From NCBI GenBank assembly GCA_964584495.1, contig CAZPAH010000072.1, forward strand, positions 1 through 15,083: 15,083 nucleotides of DNA, given 5' to 3'. Both the position numbers and the translations under genes were made by a program. The stretch is from CAZPAH01 sp964584495. GTDB taxonomy: Bacteria; Krumholzibacteriota; Krumholzibacteriia; Krumholzibacteriales; Krumholzibacteriaceae. Under the pieces are notes generated by a model, which worked only from the letters and a program-made list of their open reading frames with translations, was not told the origin of the DNA and made no database searches. This document shows positions 5,555-14,700 of the stretch, one piece after another (position 1 is the first letter of the stretch; each line of letters begins with the position of its first letter).

Positions 5555-7285
5555 TCAACCTTCCCGTTTCATTTCGACCCTCAGCGGGCGCATCCTGTTT
5601 ATCGCGGCGGCCAGCTCGAAGATCCTCGGCCTGGAGTAACCGTCCGATATCACCGTTACCACCCCGTCCAGCCCATCGGCGTCAACCTGAGACATGAGGG
5701 AGCCGAGCCCCTCGGCGATCGACCGGTCGTCCCCCGCGTATCTCGTCGAATAGTAATATATCATATCCCCTATCGCCCTCGTCTGACTTTCGCTCACGAG
5801 CTGCTCGAGCGAGGAAAGATCCACGGTAGTGCGCCCGAACAGGATAGTCGAGCTCCCCTTGACGCTGATATTGATCTTCCTTTTCCCCCTTCCGGGATCG
5901 AAGCTCGACCGCAAGGGAAACCTATGCGTGATTTCGCCAAAATCTTCCCCTCCTTCGACTATCCTCGCCGGGCCCCTTTTCGATATTGCCGCCGCCTCTG
6001 CCGTTACATCCCGGGGAAGGCAGGAATCCATCATGATGACCGTGTCGGCGACTCCCAGATAATCGCCGCTCCCACCCATCACCAGGACCGTTGAAATCCC
6101 CTTATCGCCCGCCATAAGTCTTACCCTGTCGATAAACGGCGTGATCGGCTCCTTCTCCTTGGGGACGAGCTCCTGCATCGCCGCGTCACGTATCATGAAA
6201 TTGGTGGCAGAGGTATCCTCGTCTATAAGAAGGAGGCGGCATCCGACCTCGATCGCCTCGATTATATTAGCCGCCTGGGATGTCGACCCGCTCGCATTCT
6301 CCGTCGTGAACGCCGCCGTATCGACGCCAAGGGGGAGGTTCGATATAAAGGGGCGGATATCGACCCCCGATACGCTCCGTCCGTCCTCGGCCCTTATTTT
6401 AACCGCATCTTCTCTCGTAACTACGAGTTCCCTGCCGTCTCCCGGGATATGGTTGTAGACCCCCCTCTCGACCGCCCTGAGAAGCGTCGACTTGCCGTGG
6501 AATCCTCCCCCAACGATCAAGGTGACCCCCTCTTCCATCCCCATCCCCTTCACCCTTCCCGCATGTGGCAGATCTATTTCGACGAGCATCGAGGGGGGCG
6601 AAAAGAATGGAACCGGCGCTCGCCCGTCCTTCGCGATCAGGGGCCTGTCATCGACCCCGCTCCTTCGGGGCAGTATGGAGCCGTCGGCCACGAACGCTAC
6701 CAGAGACCTTTCGCGGAGGATCTTCCTGAGGCAATCCTGATCCTCGTTCGCATCGAGATGCCTTCCGATCCCTTCCCGATCGAGCGAGGCATATAGAAGC
6801 GATTCCTCGACGGCCGGCGGCAACTCGCGCAGGAGCATCCCGGCAGCTTCTTTTCCCAGTATCGTTCGCCCCGCGCCGGGCAGACCGGCCCTGAACCGCA
6901 CCTCGACTCTTCCCCCGCGGACCAGGCAAGAGCTCCTCTCGAGTATCTCCTGCCCCGGAAGATCTATGGAGACCCTTCCGCTACCACCCGAGCCCTTCGT
7001 CCCCGGGAACCGGCTCCTCAGCGAACCGGCGAAGCTCCTCGTCAAGAAATCCTCGAGCGCCGTCCGACGGGCCCTGCCCGAGTATGCGTCGGGAGGAAAC
7101 CCGGCCCGCCGGGGGTCTATCACGACGCGCATCCTCGATGGAGCGGCAAAAGGGTCTCCCTGAACATGGTCGATGTGCAGATCGAACAGATCGAACCTAT
7201 AAGAGCCACGTATCTCCCTGTACGACTTGTATCCCCTGCCGTCGATCTTGAGCAGCAGCCTCTCCAGGTCGCCCGCTACCGGCAT
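5555..7285 (-). CDS. ABC-class ATPase domain protein (PF09818 / COG3044 type), function unknown
   Basis: The protein has 576 residues, about the family's usual length. The nucleotide-binding core is clear: an unusual Walker A GGGFHGKST (259-267), an ABC-type signature ASGSTSQA (331-338), and a Walker B LLLIDEDTSATNF (351-363) with D355/E356. A switch-like region MGGSGDYLGVADTVIMMD follows at 403-420. The N-terminal 230 residues and the C-terminal 140 are family-specific. There are no membrane segments and no permease gene nearby, so it is not a transporter subunit. Family knowledge: these proteins are annotated only as 'predicted ATPase of the ABC class'; their job is not established. The start is supported by GGGAG seven bases before the ATG. 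It heads the kinase-regulator unit, ending 18 bases before the kinase gene, so the three are probably one operon. A link to the signalling pair is inference. Confidence 0.95.
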   Translation of the reverse strand: MPVAGDLERLLLKIDGRGYKSYREIRGSYRFDLFDLHIDHVQGDPFAAPSRMRVVIDPRRAGFPPDAYSGRARRTALEDFLTRSFAGSLRSRFPGTKGSGGSGRVSIDLPGQEILERSSCLVRGGRVEVRFRAGLPGAGRTILGKEAAGMLLRELPPAVEESLLYASLDREGIGRHLDANEDQDCLRKILRERSLVAFVADGSILPRRSGVDDRPLIAKDGRAPVPFFSPPSMLVEIDLPHAGRVKGMGMEEGVTLIVGGGFHGKSTLLRAVERGVYNHIPGDGRELVVTREDAVKIRAEDGRSVSGVDIRPFISNLPLGVDTAAFTTENASGSTSQAANIIEAIEVGCRLLLIDEDTSATNFMIRDAAMQELVPKEKEPITPFIDRVRLMAGDKGISTVLVMGGSGDYLGVADTVIMMDSCLPRDVTAEAAAISKRGPARIVEGGEDFGEITHRFPLRSSFDPGRGKRKINISVKGSSTILFGRTTVDLSSLEQLVSESQTRAIGDMIYYYSTRYAGDDRSIAEGLGSLMSQVDADGLDGVVTVISDGYSRPRIFELAAAINRMRPLRVEMKREG

Positions 7286-7416
7286 GATTCAACTCCCGCA
7301 GTGTCTTCCCGTTAATTGATATTCGACACTTCCATTTTAAGCCACCCCTTCAATCAATGAAAGTACAATCATCCGTGCCGGCGGGCTGGGAAAAAGCCTC
7401 ATTCGGCAGATTGGAC

Positions 7417-7445
7417 TTGACCCTTCCCGTGACATGGGCTAAACA
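7417..7445 (+). promoter_or_regulatory. weak candidate promoter for thi4
   Basis: TTGACC (7417-7422) is followed after exactly 17 bases by TAAACA (7440-7445), which matches only three of six -10 positions. It would start transcription near 7452, about 75 bases before the thi4 ATG. The rest of the 240-base divergent spacer (7286-7525) shows no better pair. I found no TPP-riboswitch hallmarks (no CTGAGA or ACCTGAT blocks), although TPP control is common for thiamine genes. Confidence 0.25.
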
Positions 7446-7468
7446 AGAGATGCCGTCCCGCTTGCTCG

Positions 7469-7496
7469 CGGCCGGTTTTATCTTTAGGGCCGGCCG
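7469..7496 (+). promoter_or_regulatory. GC hairpin in the thi4 leader
   Basis: CGGCCGG (7469-7475) pairs perfectly with CCGGCCG (7490-7496) across a 14-base loop, ending 29 bases before the start codon and 10-20 bases before the ribosome site AGGAAGGAG. It could influence translation or simply be GC-rich sequence; no U-run follows, so it is not a terminator. Confidence 0.35.
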
Positions 7497-7525
7497 GAAG
7501 ACGGTATCTCAGGAAGGAGAAAGCG

Positions 7526-8314
7526 ATGTCGCTGGATGAACGGACAATAACCGAAGCCATAATAAAACGTTACACCGAAAAACTGCTCGACTCTATAAGA
7601 TGCGATGTCGCGATAGTGGGAGCCGGTCCCGCGGGCCTCGTCGCGGCAGCCGATCTGGCCAGACAGGGGATGAAGACCTGTCTCTTTGAGAGAAAGCTGA
7701 GCATCGGCGGAGGAATGAGGGGTGGCGGAATGATGATGAACGAAATCGTCGTTCAGTCCGAAGGAAAAGAGATACTGGACGAATTCAGCATAGACACAAC
7801 CCTCTTCAAGAAGGGGTACTATACGGCCGACGCGGTTCAGGCCGTCTGCTCCCTCGGTTCGAGGGCCTCCAAGAACGGAGCGCGGATCTTCAACCTTGTG
7901 AGCGTTGAAGATATCGTGCTCAAGGAAAATGCCGCCCGCGGGGTCGTGATCAACTGGACTTCGGTCGAGATGGCGGGACTCCACGTGGACCCCCTCACCA
8001 TCGAATCGAAATTCATCATCGATTCCACAGGGCACCCGGCCGAGGTCGTGAGGGTCATCGAGCGGAAGGTCGATACAAGGCTGATGACTCCGAGCGGAAA
8101 GATAGAGGGAGAAAGATCGATGTGGGCCGACAAGGCCGAACAAACCACGATAGAAAATACCCGTGAGATTTTTCCGAATGTCTACGTGGCGGGGATGTGC
8201 GCCAATGCCGCTTTCGGCTCGTACAGGATGGGCCCGATCTTCGGCGGCATGCTTCTCTCGGGCCGAAAGGCGGCCAAGCTCATAGCCGAAAGGATCAAGG
8301 CGGAGAAAGCCTGA
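7526..8314 (+). CDS. thi4: sulfide-dependent ADP-thiazole synthase (Thi4 family)
   Basis: The 262-residue protein makes the adenylated thiazole precursor of thiamine from NAD, glycine and a sulfur donor. Visible marks are the dinucleotide-binding loop GAGPAG (32-37) followed by an acidic residue after the second strand (FERK), the glycine-rich SIGGGMRGGGMM (59-70), and the C-terminal RMGPIFGGMLLSGRKAA (234-250). In yeast and plant enzymes a cysteine donates its own sulfur and the enzyme dies. Here the aligned position is His153 (GLHVDPLTI), as in the Methanocaldococcus enzyme, so it should be catalytic and use free sulfide with a metal such as Fe(II), typical of anaerobic or sulfide-rich settings. 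The start is clear: AGGAAGGAG lies a few bases before the ATG. It stands alone on the plus strand, divergent from the ATPase gene and convergent with addA. Confidence 0.96.
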   Translation: MSLDERTITEAIIKRYTEKLLDSIRCDVAIVGAGPAGLVAAADLARQGMKTCLFERKLSIGGGMRGGGMMMNEIVVQSEGKEILDEFSIDTTLFKKGYYTADAVQAVCSLGSRASKNGARIFNLVSVEDIVLKENAARGVVINWTSVEMAGLHVDPLTIESKFIIDSTGHPAEVVRVIERKVDTRLMTPSGKIEGERSMWADKAEQTTIENTREIFPNVYVAGMCANAAFGSYRMGPIFGGMLLSGRKAAKLIAERIKAEKA

Positions 8315-8349
8315 GCGGTTGCGCCTTCTCCTCGTCGCGGCCCTTACCT

Positions 8350-8365
8350 CCCGCGCGCCGGCGGG
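8350..8365. terminator. GC hairpin between convergent thi4 and addA ends
   Basis: CCCGC and GCGGG pair around a 6-base loop in the 51-base gap between the two stops. It could slow polymerase from either side, but no T-run follows on either strand, so it is a weak terminator candidate. Confidence 0.25.
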
Positions 8366-11300
8366 CTACCCGCGACCGTCGCGGATCGAAGAGAGCGCCA
8401 GGCGGATGATATAATGCGACTCTTCCAGAAGATCCGGTGTGACATCGAGCCTTCTGATCTCTCCGTTCCTCGCGAATAGAAAAACGACCCCGCCGGCCGG
8501 CACTATGCCGAGCTTGCTCAACCCCGCAGCATAAAGCATCCCCTGCGCGCGGTAGGCGGCGAACCGCTCGTCGACGAGATGGACCGGTATATCGTCGGTC
8601 TTGTAATCGACGGCGGTCCAGCAGCCGTTTTTCTCGCAGAGCAGGTCTATCCTGCCTTCAAGAAAATCGACGATCCGTCCGCGCGCCTCCTGACCCCCGG
8701 GCCCTGCCGGTTCCAAAGGGACCGAGAAGGATACCTCCCTGAAGATCCTGCCGGAAGAGGCCAGATCCCTTACGAGACCGGTATCGAGAACCCGCGAGAC
8801 GATCTCGGCGAGCTCGTCTTTCCTGCCGATGAGCCCGAACTCGGCCGCTGCGGCCGAGACCGCCCCCTCGATTCCCCCTTCCCCCGCCAGTGGCACCATT
8901 TCCATTATACGGTGGAAGCAGGACCCGAAAGAGAGGGCTCCTCCATCGTTCCGGGCGCCGGCAGGTGTCTCCACGGGTGAGAATGTTTCCACACCAGAGG
9001 GTGTGACGACGGCGGGCCCTCTGGACCCACCTCTTATTATTCTTTCCCTTCCGGCGATCCACTCCTTTCTTGCCCTTTCGATTTCGGCCAACCGGCGGCG
9101 ACCGGGCCTGCGCGGGAGTGTAAATCGGCGTTCCCCCCCCTTCAGCGGGGGAAGGTCGCATGCCCTCACCACTCTTATCCCCCCGTTATCCAGATACGGT
9201 TCGAGCATCGAGAAATAGTTATTTCCCCGGGGCGAACGGGGTATGACTAGGTGGTCGCCCGCCCTCGTTGCGGCAACGTACAACAACCTCGCCGCTTCCG
9301 CCTCCTCGCGCACCCCGTCCCGCCGCGAAGCTTCTTCGAAATCTACGGTTTCCCAGTCCGGATCGCCCGAGAAACTCCCTTTCTTCAACCTGAAGGCGAT
9401 CCGCCCTCCCCCTTCCACCAGCACTGAAGCCCCTGACCGTTTCCCCTGGACCAGGTTCACCATGAAGACTATGGGAAACTGCAGCCCCTTCGCTGTGTGG
9501 ATGGTAATCAGTCTGACGGCGTCATCCTCCCCGGCCGATAGGGGCGATTCCCCTTCCGCCGCCCCCAGCAGGTCCTGGCGCCGGAACCACCTCGCAAATC
9601 CCCTGAAGGTGAATCCCTTCTCATCGAACTCCCTGGCCAGGTTAACGGCCTTCCTGACGTTGGCTACGCGTTGATCGCCGTGTCTCTCCAGCTTTAACTT
9701 CTCGAGAAAGCTCGTTGCCGCGATGAGATCCCTGAGTGTGCCGCCGGCCCCCCTCCTATTCCTGTCGAGGTGAAGTGAGGCCATCAGGGCCAACGCGGCG
9801 ATAATCCCCTCGGGATCCTCGCCGCCCGCCAGCTCCAGGGAGAGATAGTCGAGAGATCCGCCGGACCTTGTGAAAAGAAAAATCTCCTCATCGCTGAATC
9901 CGAACAGCGGCGATCTGAGGGCCGCTACCAGCGAAAGATGGTCGTGCGGATCCTCCAACGACCAGAGCGCATGCGAAAGGTCCCTCACCTCCTGCCTCGT
10001 ATAGTAAACCCTCCCGCCTTCCACGATGTACGGTATACCCTCGTCTCGCAGGGGATCCTCGTAGTGTTCTATGCCCGTCGTCCCCCTGTAGATGAGGGCG
10101 ATATCGCCGAATCTCACCGGTCGCATAGTTCCGGTGACCGGATCCTTCACCTCCCGGCCCTCATCGATAATATGAGCGATGAGCCTTGCCGCCGCGTGCC
10201 CCTCCTCTGCTCTTATCTCTTCGGCCCCGCCGCCCTCGCGCTCGGGTTCCAGCAACGTCACCGCTTCCGGCGATCCGTCCCTGAACGGATCGATCGGCTC
10301 GTATTCAGGCTGGTATTTCCCTTCTTCCGACCTGAGGATGATGCCGGCAAATGCCCGGTTTACCCAGTCGACGATACCGGGCACAGATCTGAAGTTCTGC
10401 CTGATCGTGAGAAGCGAGTCGGTCGCCGACATCATTTCCTTGAACTCCTCGTAGATCTCGACGTCCGCCCCCCTGAACCTGTATATGCTCTGTTTGGGAT
10501 CTCCAACTATGAACAGCTTGCCCCCGTCGGGACCCGCCAGGTCCTCTCCGGCCGAAAGAAGAAATATTATCTCGGCCTGCAGGGGATCGGTGTCCTGGAA
10601 TTCGTCGACAAGAACGAACCGGAACCTCCGTCTGAGCGAATCGAGCACGCCCTCATTCTCGAGCAGCCGCCTGGCCTCTATGAGAAGATCATCGAAATCG
10701 AGAACACCCTCCTGCCTCTTGCGCTCTTCCACGTAAAGAAGAAACCCGTCGATCCACCGGGTTAGAAGGTCCCTCAAGCCGGTCGTAAAAGTTATTCTGA
10801 ATTGACCGGCCGCCTCGGCGATCGAGGCGGCGATCTCTTTCTGCGCTGCGCAAGCCTCCGGAGGATTCCAGTTCTTCCTGTTCCCCCTTCGTGCGGGGAT
10901 CTCGAGGCTGAGAAGGTACTCTTCGAGCTCCTCCCCATCCAAATCCTCTAAAACCCGCATCGCGCTGAGGAACCTGTCGATCTCGACCGCTCCCCTGTCG
11001 GACGGGTCGGTGCAGCTCGCTTCGACAAGAGCCGCCAGTTCCCGTGCGGCACCGATGAGATGGTCCCTGTAAGCCGCGGTATACGAGTCCGGGGCCCGGT
11101 CCCCGCCGGCATGAATTCGGGACCGTCCCTCTCCGGCCTGCTTCGATTCGACGGTCTTTTTTCCACCCGCGGGGAAGATTCCCCGGACGAATCTCCCCCC
11201 CCGCGACCGGTATACAGCCGCTGTTATTTCGAATATCTTGCCGACCGTCATTCCGGCGGCCAGACAGCGCCTCAGAAGATCGTCATATGGGGTGGAGAGA

Positions 11301-11758
11301 TCCGCCAGAAACTCGTCCCAGCATTTTTCCAGGAAGATGGGACCGTCGACCGCATCGAGCTGTCTGAAGGCCGGATCCACGCGCGCCTCGAGGGGATACT
11401 CCCTCAAAAGCGAGGATGCGAAGGCGTGGATCGTCGATACGGGAGCCGCGTCGAGCTCCTCGCGGGCGGCCAGAAGATGTCCCCGCTCCGGATCGCCGGT
11501 GCGTGGATCGGTCGCGAGGGAGTTAATCTTTCTCCTTACCCTCTCCTTCATCTCGCCGGCCGCCTTCTCCGTGAAGGTTATCGCCAGGATTCCGCTGCAT
11601 CCGGCCCGGCCGCTTCTCACTATCGAGAGGTAACGGTCGACCAAAAGGGTCGTTTTCCCCGTGCCGGCCCCCGCTTCGACACAGAAGGAGGCGTCGAGAT
11701 CCCCACCCGCCCTGCGTCTCGCCTCATCGTCGACCAGCGTCCTACCCGGTCGGCTCAC
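8366..11758 (-). CDS. addA: AddA-type helicase-nuclease (UvrD/Rep helicase fused to RecB-like nuclease)
   Basis: The protein has 1130 residues. All superfamily 1 helicase motifs are present: Walker A EAGAGTGKTT (28-37), Ia AITFTEKAAGEMKER (59-73), II FVLVDEFQDT (381-390), III FIVGDPKQSIYRFRGAD (416-432), IV RQNFRS (453-458), V ITIHTAKGLQFP (751-762) and VI LLYVAATRA (825-833). The C-terminal nuclease is intact: H949, E1008, D1038 (GRIDLL), D1051/K1053 (VDYKTD), Q1072 and Y1076. With AddB it would unwind and trim double-strand DNA ends to load RecA. The start is GTG at 11758 with AAGGAGG just before it, inside the end of addB (17-base overlap), so the two are made together. It is AddA rather than RecB because the partner is AddB-like and no recC/recD is seen; the exact subfamily is not proven. 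Confidence 0.95.
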   Translation of the reverse strand: MSRPGRTLVDDEARRRAGGDLDASFCVEAGAGTGKTTLLVDRYLSIVRSGRAGCSGILAITFTEKAAGEMKERVRRKINSLATDPRTGDPERGHLLAAREELDAAPVSTIHAFASSLLREYPLEARVDPAFRQLDAVDGPIFLEKCWDEFLADLSTPYDDLLRRCLAAGMTVGKIFEITAAVYRSRGGRFVRGIFPAGGKKTVESKQAGEGRSRIHAGGDRAPDSYTAAYRDHLIGAARELAALVEASCTDPSDRGAVEIDRFLSAMRVLEDLDGEELEEYLLSLEIPARRGNRKNWNPPEACAAQKEIAASIAEAAGQFRITFTTGLRDLLTRWIDGFLLYVEERKRQEGVLDFDDLLIEARRLLENEGVLDSLRRRFRFVLVDEFQDTDPLQAEIIFLLSAGEDLAGPDGGKLFIVGDPKQSIYRFRGADVEIYEEFKEMMSATDSLLTIRQNFRSVPGIVDWVNRAFAGIILRSEEGKYQPEYEPIDPFRDGSPEAVTLLEPEREGGGAEEIRAEEGHAAARLIAHIIDEGREVKDPVTGTMRPVRFGDIALIYRGTTGIEHYEDPLRDEGIPYIVEGGRVYYTRQEVRDLSHALWSLEDPHDHLSLVAALRSPLFGFSDEEIFLFTRSGGSLDYLSLELAGGEDPEGIIAALALMASLHLDRNRRGAGGTLRDLIAATSFLEKLKLERHGDQRVANVRKAVNLAREFDEKGFTFRGFARWFRRQDLLGAAEGESPLSAGEDDAVRLITIHTAKGLQFPIVFMVNLVQGKRSGASVLVEGGGRIAFRLKKGSFSGDPDWETVDFEEASRRDGVREEAEAARLLYVAATRAGDHLVIPRSPRGNNYFSMLEPYLDNGGIRVVRACDLPPLKGGERRFTLPRRPGRRRLAEIERARKEWIAGRERIIRGGSRGPAVVTPSGVETFSPVETPAGARNDGGALSFGSCFHRIMEMVPLAGEGGIEGAVSAAAAEFGLIGRKDELAEIVSRVLDTGLVRDLASSGRIFREVSFSVPLEPAGPGGQEARGRIVDFLEGRIDLLCEKNGCWTAVDYKTDDIPVHLVDERFAAYRAQGMLYAAGLSKLGIVPAGGVVFLFARNGEIRRLDVTPDLLEESHYIIRLALSSIRDGRG

Positions 11759-14700
11759 CGCCCCCTCCTTTTCCCTTCATCTCGAGAAAAGCCGCGCACC
11801 TGAGGTCGCCGGCCGACTTTTTCTCGAAGATCTTATCCCTGCCCGAGGGGCAGGCTATCTTCGCCCCGCAACTCCTGCAGCTCCCTCCGTCCGCGCAGGC
11901 GAAGAACAGCCCCCCGGCGATGCCGCCTGCGATCGTCCCGGTAATCCGGGCGAACTCATCTTTCTTCTCTTCCCAGATGCCGCCCGAAAAATCGATCCTC
12001 CCCCTGCCCGTTCCCACTCCTATCTTCCTGTAGGACGCCGTTCCTTTCGATAGGGGACGTCCCATTATCGCGGAGGCGGCCAGCAGGTAGACGGGAAGTT
12101 GAAGATTCTCCCCACCTCCAATATCATTATCTTTTCCCCTGAGACCCCCGGTCTTGTAATCGATCACCCGGAAAGATGATCCGGCCCCCCCGTCTATCCT
12201 GTCGATCCTGCCCCTGAACGATATCTTTCTATCACCCGCCCTGAAATCGACCGGAGGATGACCGCCGCCGCCGAACACCCTCTCGAAGAGAAGAGGGACG
12301 AAGACTTCCTCCTCGTTCATCTCCTCTTCCAGGAAGAGACGAAGCGACCGTGTTATCGATTTTCTCTCGATTTCCCAAAGGAGCGGTATCCCGACATTCT
12401 CCTCCTTCTCGAAGGATGAAAGCGACCGGTCTATCACGGCACCGGCCGATTCGAGCACCTTCTCGGGCGGTGAGGAGGAGACCGGAAGAAGTCCTTCCGA
12501 CGCCAGATCCTCATATATCTTCTCCAGGATAGCGTGAACGAGAGTTCCCCTCTTCAGCGGCGACAGCGATAAACCGGGCTCTTGGGCGGGAGACATGTCG
12601 AGACCGAGAATCGATTCGAGAAAGTAGGCGAAGGGGCACCTTGCCCATCTTTCCATCTCGGTGGAGGAGAAACACCATCCCCGCCCGTCGAGAAGCCTGC
12701 CCAGCTCGTCAAGCCCCTTTTTCGATTCGAAAACTCCGTCATAAGGCGTGAATCGATCCCCGCCGAACCGCGAGAACGAAGCGCGGAGTCCGCGGAAAAA
12801 GAAAGGTCCCGGGTGATAATTGGCACCCGGCCCCCCCCCTCCACACCTCTGAAAATCGTACTCGGCGGCCGAGAGGAATCGATCGGCGCCCGGACCGCCG
12901 TTAGGCCGCGGCATGCGGATATCCTCGTACCCTCTCGCCGCTTCATAGCCACCTCTCTCCGATATCATCTCCAGGAAGGGCGATGGTATGCTTTCCCTTC
13001 CCGAGCCGGGCTGGATCCTCGGGTAGCTCAACACAAGAACCTCTTCGGCGGATGACGAGGCGAGAGAAAGGAGCAGCGCCCTTTCGGCCGACCTTTCGGA
13101 TTTCGCCGGCAGCGAGACCTTTCCGTTCGAGAGGTGGCCGAGCTTCCTTCTCTCGTCATCCTTGAGCAGCGGATCCTGACCGGTCTTCCCTGGGAATGCC
13201 GAATCGGTCAGCCCAGGGATAAAAACAGCGCGGAACCCGATCCCTCTCGCCCTTCCCGGCGTCAGGATCCTTACCCCTCCCTCTTCGGCCCCTGGATCGT
13301 TCGCTCCCGGCGAGGCGAGAACCCGCCCTAGAATCATCGAAAACGTCTCGATCGACGCCCAGCCCGATACCCGGTCGAGTCCGGCCAGCTCCTCGACGGC
13401 CGAAATGATAGGACGCATCCCCTCCGTATCGCCGAACAAGCTCGTTAGGAGGGAGCCGTAAATGCCGACCAATTCGCTCCATCTTCCTCCCTTTCTCGCA
13501 TTATCGGCGGCGGAGCCGATCAGATCCAGGATCGAACCGACGAAGCCCGCCTCCCCGCCGGCGCCCCCTCCGCCCGACCCTCTCGGGCCGCCTGGAACTT
13601 TCTCTCCCCGGGACACGCCTGCGACCGACGCTCCTGTGCCTATGCCTATTTCAGCCGCCGTGCAACGGTGCGCCCAAAGAGCGCAGAGGCCCCGCCCCGC
13701 TCCATCCCCTCCGCCGGATACGAAGGGGGCCGACACGATAAAGTCCACAATCTCGTCCGGCGAAGGGCGCTTACCGATTATGTCGAGAAGCCGGATAGCG
13801 CTGGCGCCCTCCAGCGTCATCCTGCGACGGACCTTCCGGTCGATTTGGGCCGGAATCCCCGCCTCTTCGAGTATTTCGCAAATGAGGGGGATGTACTCTT
13901 CCGAGACCGGCAATACCGCCGTCTCGGAAAAGACGAATCCAGCGCCGCGAACCAGGTCGATGATCTTCCGCGCTGTTTCCCTTATCTCCTCCTCAGCATC
14001 GTGGGCGCTGACCCTCGCCGCCCATGTTAACGCTTTATCGTTCACCACCGCGGCGGGCTGCCTTTCGTATCCATCCCCCTCAAGTTTCTCCTCGAGGCGC
14101 CCCGCGAACCTGAGGCCGCGCTCACCCCCTCGCGGGACGAATAAAAAGGTGCCGCATGCACCTTCCAAGGCCTTCAGCAGCCGCCATTGCTCGCCGTTGA
14201 AATCGTAGAACCCATAGACCAGCAGGGGGGATGAGGTTATCCTCGATGGAACCGCCGTTCCCGCCTCTTTGAACCTTGTATGGATATCCCATCCCGAAGC
14301 CTCTATCCTCTCCCGGAATGAAGCGTAGAGGGAGAGTATCCATGCTACCCTCTCCGGCATCCTCGATTCACGGCTCAACCCGGCCAGGAGAAGCGAATCC
14401 TCCCGTCCGCAGCATCCCTCTGCGAGATCTGTGAATGTGTCCAGCAGGGCCTCCGGCAATCCCTTCGAACCTTCCATGCCCTCAAAGATCCCCGCCGAAC
14501 CGCCCGCGGCGAGCAGATCGGCCGCTACCGCCAGATCGGCGAATGGAGGAAGAGGCGGCGCCTTCAGCCCCCCTTTCCTCGTTTCTATCAGCCTGACAAG
14601 ATCGGGGAAGGTGATGAAATTAAGGTTGAACGTTCCTCCCCTGGCTGCGGCGTACTTTCTTCTCAGATAGAGGGCCTGGAGGTTCGAGCCGACGAGTACA

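Noticed and set aside
7357..7525. TPP riboswitch or small gene (60 residues) before thi4
   Set aside because: The conserved TPP blocks are absent, and the 60-residue frame has no ribosome site or motif.
7484..8143. 219-residue minus-strand frame opposite thi4
   Set aside because: Thi4 is unambiguous on the plus strand; the minus frame has no recognisable domain.
9938..10765. 275-residue plus-strand frame opposite addA
   Set aside because: It is antisense to conserved helicase motifs, has no motif of its own and no ribosome site worth noting.
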